DNA of 8,564 nt, from NCBI GenBank assembly GCA_018334775.1, contig JAGXLJ010000035.1, positions 1 to 8,564 on the forward strand, in the 5' to 3' direction. Positions 5,585-8,564 of the stretch are shown here, piece by piece. The notes under the pieces were generated by a model. The model was given only the letters and a program-made list of their open reading frames with translations, was not told where the DNA came from and did not search any database. The DNA is from Halodesulfurarchaeum sp. (lineage in GTDB: Archaea > Halobacteriota > Halobacteria > Halobacteriales > Halobacteriaceae). Positions within the stretch are counted from its first letter, which is position 1; the number at the start of each line of letters is the position of its first letter. Position numbers and translations under genes: made by a program.

Positions 5585-6211
5585 TTAGCCCTGCTCGTTT
5601 CCGAGTATCGCTTCGGCAGTTTCGAGATCGGCTTGGGTATTCACGTTGAAGAAGGTGTGTTCGTCTGCGTTCGCCCACAGGTCCTCGCCCTCGAGAGTTA
5701 CCGAATCGAGAGCAAGAGCCGGTTTGATCGGGCGTTCTGCACCGGCCTCCAGTGCATCGTTGATTGCCGTCAGCATCGGATCGACCCGATAGACCGCTTG
5801 AAGTGGCTGATACCAGTTCCCCTCACCGTGGCGGGGAATAGCCACCTGATGGTCCTGAACCTGGTCGAAAAGGGTCTGGATGAACGCAGGATCAACAAAC
5901 GGCATATCACAGGCCAAGACGACCGCCAGTTCTGTATCGGCAGCACTGAGTCCGCGTTCGATGCCCTGCAGCGGCCCGGCATCCTCACGCTCGTCACAGG
6001 CGAACGTCACCGGGAGGGGATAGTCGGACAGGGTTTCGGTCAAACACTCGACTTGCGAGTCTCGACAGTTGACGACGAGTTCGTCGATGACAGGGGTGAT
6101 CCGGTCAGCGACGTGTCGAACCAGTGGCCGGCCGGCCAGTTCCGCACAGACCTTGTCCTCGGTCCCAAACCGGGTCGATCCGCCACCACAGACGAGCACT
6201 CCCACGGCCAT
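5585..6211 (-). CDS. mobA: Molybdenum cofactor guanylyltransferase
   Basis: The 208-residue product would transfer GMP from GTP to molybdopterin cofactor, forming the bis-MGD cofactor that DMSO reductase-family enzymes need. The N-terminal nucleotide-binding loop is LVCGGGSTRFGTEDK (residues 6-20), matching L-x-G-G-x-S-x-R-x-G-x-x-K. DAGPLQGIERGL at 77-88 and VLACDMPF at 98-105 with the Mg-binding D102 follow, and the C-terminal FFNVNTQADLE is the usual NxNTxxDL motif. Length is normal for MobA. The minus-strand neighbour downstream is the Cys-rich regulator, and the Tat molybdoenzyme some 1.6 kb further needs this product. The gene looks leaderless: a TATA-like element lies about 25 nt before the ATG and there is no Shine-Dalgarno. 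MobA-like proteins of CO dehydrogenase systems (MocA) are related, but the neighbourhood favours MobA. Confidence 0.92.
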   Translation of the reverse strand: MAVGVLVCGGGSTRFGTEDKVCAELAGRPLVRHVADRITPVIDELVVNCRDSQVECLTETLSDYPLPVTFACDEREDAGPLQGIERGLSAADTELAVVLACDMPFVDPAFIQTLFDQVQDHQVAIPRHGEGNWYQPLQAVYRVDPMLTAINDALEAGAERPIKPALALDSVTLEGEDLWANADEHTFFNVNTQADLETAEAILGNEQG

Positions 6212-6232
6212 TGACCGAACCTACAACACGAC

Positions 6233-6239
6233 GATATAG
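6233..6239 (-). promoter_or_regulatory. TATA box of mobA (leaderless)
   Basis: CTATATC on the minus strand is centred about 25 nt from the ATG at 6211, the distance expected if transcription starts at or next to the start codon. No Shine-Dalgarno is present. Confidence 0.5.
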
Positions 6240-6333
6240 GAGTCCTTGGTTCGACTGAAACGACCCCATAATGATTACAGGTGGCATATCGATGAGGAAA
6301 CGTTGACAACAGCCCCCACCGTAGTGTCAGCGG

Positions 6334-6843
6334 ATGCTTGTTGCACTTCCCACGTCGGCCGAAGGGACAAAAGCGGCCTCGGTTTCATCGCACTTCGGTC
6401 GAACCGACGGTTTCACCCTGTACGATACGGACACGGACGAAACCGATTTCCTTGAGCACACCGGGGGACGCGGCCGGAACGCGAGTCCACCACCAGTTAC
6501 TATCACCGAGGCGGATGCTGACGTCGTCATCGCTGGTGACATCGGGCGCGGCGCAGTCTCCCGATTGCAGAAAGCGGGTATCACCGTGTATCGGGGAGCC
6601 GAGGGAAGCGTGGCGGATGCACTTGACCAGTGGCGCGAAGACGCGTTGACCGAAGTTGATCCGGCCGACGTCCATGGCCACGATCATGGACATGGACACG
6701 ACGGTGGGCATGATCACGACCATGGAGATGGTGGGCACGGACACGGCCATGAAGACGATGAGCATGACCACGGACATGCCCATCACGAGGGAGAGGGCCA
6801 CGGGCACGGCCACGACGACTGTAATGGCGACTGTCACGACTAA
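6334..6843 (+). CDS. NifX/NifB-type FeMo-cofactor-fold protein with a His-rich metal-binding tail
   Basis: Residues 1-105 of this 169-residue protein form the dinitrogenase iron-molybdenum-cofactor domain: MLVALPT strand at the start, SSHFGRTDGFTLYD at 18-31, then ADVVIAGDIGRGAVSRLQKAGITVY at about 62-86 (the family's G-D-x-G-x-G-A-x-x-x-L-x-x-A-G-I). Residues 114-169 form a tail of mostly HG, HD and HDHG repeats with 20 histidines and a final CNGDCHD. The tail would bind Ni, Zn, Co or Cu. Small proteins of this fold occur widely outside nitrogen fixation and bind metal clusters, so no nitrogenase is implied. It diverges from mobA across 122 nt and converges on the MIP18-family gene with a 51-nt gap. 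A link to molybdenum or Fe-S cofactor handling is suggested by neighbours only. Confidence 0.88.
   Translation: MLVALPTSAEGTKAASVSSHFGRTDGFTLYDTDTDETDFLEHTGGRGRNASPPPVTITEADADVVIAGDIGRGAVSRLQKAGITVYRGAEGSVADALDQWREDALTEVDPADVHGHDHGHGHDGGHDHDHGDGGHGHGHEDDEHDHGHAHHEGEGHGHGHDDCNGDCHD
6674..6832 (+). repeat. Low-complexity codon repeat encoding the His-rich tail
   Basis: Imperfect repeats built on catggacacgg/ggccacgg units alternate CAC/CAT (His) with GGx and GAx codons. This kind of tract changes length easily by slippage, so tail length may vary between strains. Confidence 0.75.
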
Positions 6844-6894
6844 TCGTCGAAAACGCCACGATACTCAAACTTTCAGCCAAGCGGTGTGCTGCAC

Positions 6895-7263
6895 TCAGAA
6901 CGGTGTCTCTGGGCCGGCAGCCTCCTCCCCGTCGTCATCGTAATTCGGCACTCGGATCCCCATCGATTCGAGTTTTGCCTTCCCGGACTCGGTCGCGTTC
7001 TCCGGGGACCAGGGTGGCTCCCAGACCAGTTCGACGTCGACGTCAGAGACGCCTTCAACGGCCTCGGCGGCCACGGTGACGTTTCGTTTGATACTATCCG
7101 CGATCGGACACCCCATACTCGTCAAGGTCATATCGATGTGCGCCGAACCGGTCTCTTCATCGACCTCGATCGAGTAGACCAGGCCGAGGTCGACGATATT
7201 TACCGGGATCTCCGGATCGTAGACCTCCGATAGTGCGTCCCGGATGTCGTCGCTGAGTGCCAT
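6895..7263 (-). CDS. MIP18/PaaD (DUF59) family Fe-S cluster assembly protein
   Basis: A 122-residue SufT/PaaD-like protein. The DUF59 signature is clear: SEVYDPEIPVNIVDLGLVY (residues 12-30), LTSMGCPI with the conserved C52, and VELVWEPPWSPE near residue 80. Residues after about 105 are an acidic tail without conserved features. Members of this family help assemble or deliver Fe-S clusters to target proteins; PaaD does so for ring-hydroxylating oxygenase assembly, but no paa genes are visible here. It is transcribed alone, converging on the His-rich NifX-like gene. With the Fe-S rich enzyme nearby, a general cluster-maturation role is the safest reading. Confidence 0.92.
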   Translation of the reverse strand: MALSDDIRDALSEVYDPEIPVNIVDLGLVYSIEVDEETGSAHIDMTLTSMGCPIADSIKRNVTVAAEAVEGVSDVDVELVWEPPWSPENATESGKAKLESMGIRVPNYDDDGEEAAGPETPF

Positions 7264-7309
7264 GTACCCTGGCTTCGCTATTGAGAGTCAAAAGGATTGT
7301 TCTACCCGC

Positions 7310-7483
7310 TCAATTCTCTCGTGTTTTTTCGATTGCTCCTCGTCCGAGGATTCCGGCGAATTCCAACCGCTCCCGGAGGTCGTCGTCCTGCAAGGCCTCC
7401 TCGATTGCCGTCGAGAGCAGTCGTCGGACCGCTGCCAGACTTGATTCGACCAGTAGTTCAAGGAGGCGGTGAATTCCCCTCAA
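7310..7483 (-). CDS. Possible small protein, 57 aa, TTG start (or a decayed gene fragment)
   Basis: I do not recognise it. The frame from TTG (7483-7481) to TGA reads as a convincing helical acidic haloarchaeal peptide: HRLLELLVESSLAAVRRLL, then STAIEEALQDDDLRERLEFA, then GILGRGAIEKTREN. No ATG or GTG occurs in frame and a TAG stop lies just upstream. Haloarchaea rarely use TTG, and I see no TATA box or Shine-Dalgarno before it. So it is either a true small gene with an unusual start, or the C-terminal fragment of a lost gene. It is divergent from the HhH gene. Confidence 0.4.
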   Translation of the reverse strand: MRGIHRLLELLVESSLAAVRRLLSTAIEEALQDDDLRERLEFAGILGRGAIEKTREN

Positions 7484-7540
7484 TGTTCGTTTCTACCGGA
7501 GCCGTCACGTACACGAGTCTCGGCCCACTATCCGTCATTC

Positions 7541-8065
7541 ATGGACTTCCCTATTGGGACCCATCTGGCTCGGTACGAACAGACCCAGGGGGTCCTTCCT
7601 GAACGGCTCGACGCACTCGGAGAAACCTATCGTGAGCAGGGCCTTCTCGATCGCGAGCAGTTGTACGAACTCGCCTACGAGACCTCGACTCGGAGTGCCT
7701 ACCACGTGAAGAAGAACCCCCGAGACCGATGCCGGAAAGTGACCGAGAACGTCCGTCGGGTCGACGGAGACTTCTCGAAAATACAGCTCCTTTCCGGGCT
7801 CAGCGGATTCAAGGCGCCGACAGCCTCTGCAGTGCTCACCGCTTTCGATCCGGGCCGTCACGCGGTCGTCGATACCCGAGTCTGGGCCAGCCTCGACAGA
7901 CTCGATCTCCTTGACGGCCGAAAGGAAACCTTTGACGCGGGTGACTACGTCACCATGATCGAACCGATCCGGGAACTCGCCGCCGAGAGTGAGTATTCAG
8001 TGGCGGAGGTCGGATATGCCCTGTTCGCGGCCGATGTGGCCGAGCGGGAAGACACCCTTCATTGA
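7541..8065 (+). CDS. Helix-hairpin-helix protein resembling HhH-GPD DNA glycosylases
   Basis: The 174-residue product contains LLSGLSGFKAPTASAVL (residues 83-99) followed by HAVVDTRVW (107-115). This combination of hairpin-helix-hairpin and a downstream V-D-T-R/H-V is the core of HhH-GPD base-excision glycosylases such as EndoIII and OGG1, where Lys and Asp are catalytic. Here K91 and D111 are 20 residues apart, near the 18-19 usual in those enzymes, but K91 does not align cleanly. There is no Cys cluster motif of EndoIII. At 174 residues it is shorter than most glycosylases. A GTG 24 codons upstream keeps the frame open, but the ATG at 7541 is preferred because the extension has no typical haloarchaeal protein character. 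It could instead be a non-catalytic DNA-binding member. Confidence 0.75.
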   Translation: MDFPIGTHLARYEQTQGVLPERLDALGETYREQGLLDREQLYELAYETSTRSAYHVKKNPRDRCRKVTENVRRVDGDFSKIQLLSGLSGFKAPTASAVLTAFDPGRHAVVDTRVWASLDRLDLLDGRKETFDAGDYVTMIEPIRELAAESEYSVAEVGYALFAADVAEREDTLH

Positions 8066-8088
8066 GTGTGTCATGGTCTCTCGGGCAC

Positions 8089-8097
8089 GCTTTTGTT
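8089..8097 (+). promoter_or_regulatory. TATA-like element before the PLP enzyme gene
   Basis: GCTTTTGTT lies about 26-34 nt before the ATG at 8123 in a 57-nt intergenic gap. The spacing fits a leaderless or nearly leaderless transcript; the match is weak. Confidence 0.3.
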
Positions 8098-8122
8098 ACC
8101 GGGGGTCCTCTGTTCAGAACAC

Positions 8123-8564
8123 ATGACGGAAAAGACACAGTATCTGGCGGAGAAAGTCGCCGAGATGGAGGAACGGGGAGAGACCTGGGACCTCCGGACC
8201 CTCCAGACACCGTCGAAACCAAACGTGAAAGTCGAGGGGAAAGAGGCGATCCTCCTCGCGGCGAACAATTATCTCGATCTGGCGAACGATCCGCGTGTCA
8301 AGGCGGCCGCCCAAGATGCAATCGACGAGTTCGGAATGGGTGCGGGGTCGGACTGGTCAATCGCTGGCTACATGGAAGTCCAAGAAGAGTTGAACCAGGC
8401 CATCGCCGACTTCAAAGATACGGAAGCAGGGGTCTCCCTCCAGACGGGATTTTCGGTCAACGCGGGCGTACTCCCCCAATTGCTCGAAGACGGTGACGTC
8501 TATCTTTCCGACAAGTTGAATCACGGCAGTATCATCGACGGCGTCCGCCTCTCTCCGGCGGACG
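8123..8564 (+). CDS. Alpha-oxoamine synthase family PLP enzyme (glycine C-acetyltransferase/KBL- or AONS-like), partial
   Basis: The first 147 residues of a fold-type I PLP enzyme, cut by the right edge. ANNYLDLANDPRV at 47-59 is the family's N-N-Y-L-G-L, TGFSVNAGVLPQLLEDGD at 108-125 is the G-F-x-x-N region, and LSDKLNHGSIIDGVRLS at 128-144 holds H134, which stacks on the PLP ring in KBL and AONS. These enzymes condense an amino acid with an acyl-CoA; glycine C-acetyltransferase makes 2-amino-3-ketobutyrate in threonine breakdown. The Gly-rich segment reads GAGSDWSIAGYMEVQEEL (73-90), where most members have an Arg for W78 and a His for Q87, so substrate choice may differ. The PLP-binding Lys lies beyond the window. 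The specific substrate cannot be decided here. Confidence 0.85.
   Translation, partial: MTEKTQYLAEKVAEMEERGETWDLRTLQTPSKPNVKVEGKEAILLAANNYLDLANDPRVKAAAQDAIDEFGMGAGSDWSIAGYMEVQEELNQAIADFKDTEAGVSLQTGFSVNAGVLPQLLEDGDVYLSDKLNHGSIIDGVRLSPAD

Noticed and set aside
6399..6413. CGAAC-CGACG-GTTTC, close to the CGAAC-N5-GTTCG palindrome of NarO targets
   Set aside because: The second half matches only partly and the site lies inside a coding sequence, not in a promoter.
6844..6894. Bidirectional terminator between the convergent genes
   Set aside because: The 51-nt gap has no T-run and no stable hairpin that I could see.
7297..7602. 101-codon plus-strand frame overlapping the start of the HhH gene
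   Set aside because: Pro/Arg-rich composition, no acidic bias and overlap with better frames on both strands mark it as spurious.
8062..8496. 144-codon plus-strand frame
   Set aside because: It is a shadow in another frame of the PLP enzyme gene starting at 8123, which shows clear family motifs.

Overview
The window looks like a haloarchaeal chromosome. The proteins are strongly acidic, GC is high with G/C-rich third positions, Shine-Dalgarno sequences match the haloarchaeal anti-SD (GGAGGTGA) inside operons, and lone genes look leaderless with a TATA-like box about 25 nt upstream. The regulator is of the haloarchaeal HTH_10 (Bat) type and the transposon relic is a haloarchaeal IS1341-type TnpB. 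A membrane molybdopterin respiratory enzyme, a Cys-rich regulator of the NarO/DmsR type and a MobA-type cofactor enzyme together suggest anaerobic or facultatively anaerobic life. Formate- or sulfur-respiring haloarchaea such as Halodesulfurarchaeum fit, but the genus is only an inference.

Region 1 (1-4179, minus strand) is one tightly packed operon, read right to left. It holds a 79-aa soluble protein, a Tat-exported molybdopterin/[4Fe-4S] catalytic subunit, a four-cluster ferredoxin subunit, a 105-aa three-helix membrane protein, and a b-type cytochrome of the formate dehydrogenase gamma family that runs off the left edge. Four of these junctions are TAAATG, ATGA, a 10-nt gap and TAATG. The best reading is a periplasm-facing (pseudoperiplasmic) formate dehydrogenase passing electrons to the quinone pool; a sulfur-compound reductase of the Phs/Psr type is the main alternative.

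Region 2 (4180-4832) holds the operon promoter, then about 270 nt with no recognisable gene, then an internally deleted and decayed TnpB gene on the plus strand. That relic keeps the first seven codons and the last ~90 codons of the gene.

Region 3 (4833-6211, minus strand) holds the Cys-rich HTH_10 regulator and mobA, which makes the guanylated molybdenum cofactor used by enzymes like the one in region 1. The likely logic is that the regulator senses redox or oxygen state, mobA supplies the cofactor and the operon uses it.

Region 4 (6212-8564) is a mixed set: a NifX/NifB-type FeMo-cofactor-fold protein with a 56-residue His-rich tail (+), a MIP18/PaaD-family Fe-S assembly protein (-), a possible 57-aa ORF with no ATG (-), a helix-hairpin-helix protein resembling HhH-GPD glycosylases (+), and the 5' part of an alpha-oxoamine-synthase-family PLP enzyme (+) cut by the right edge.
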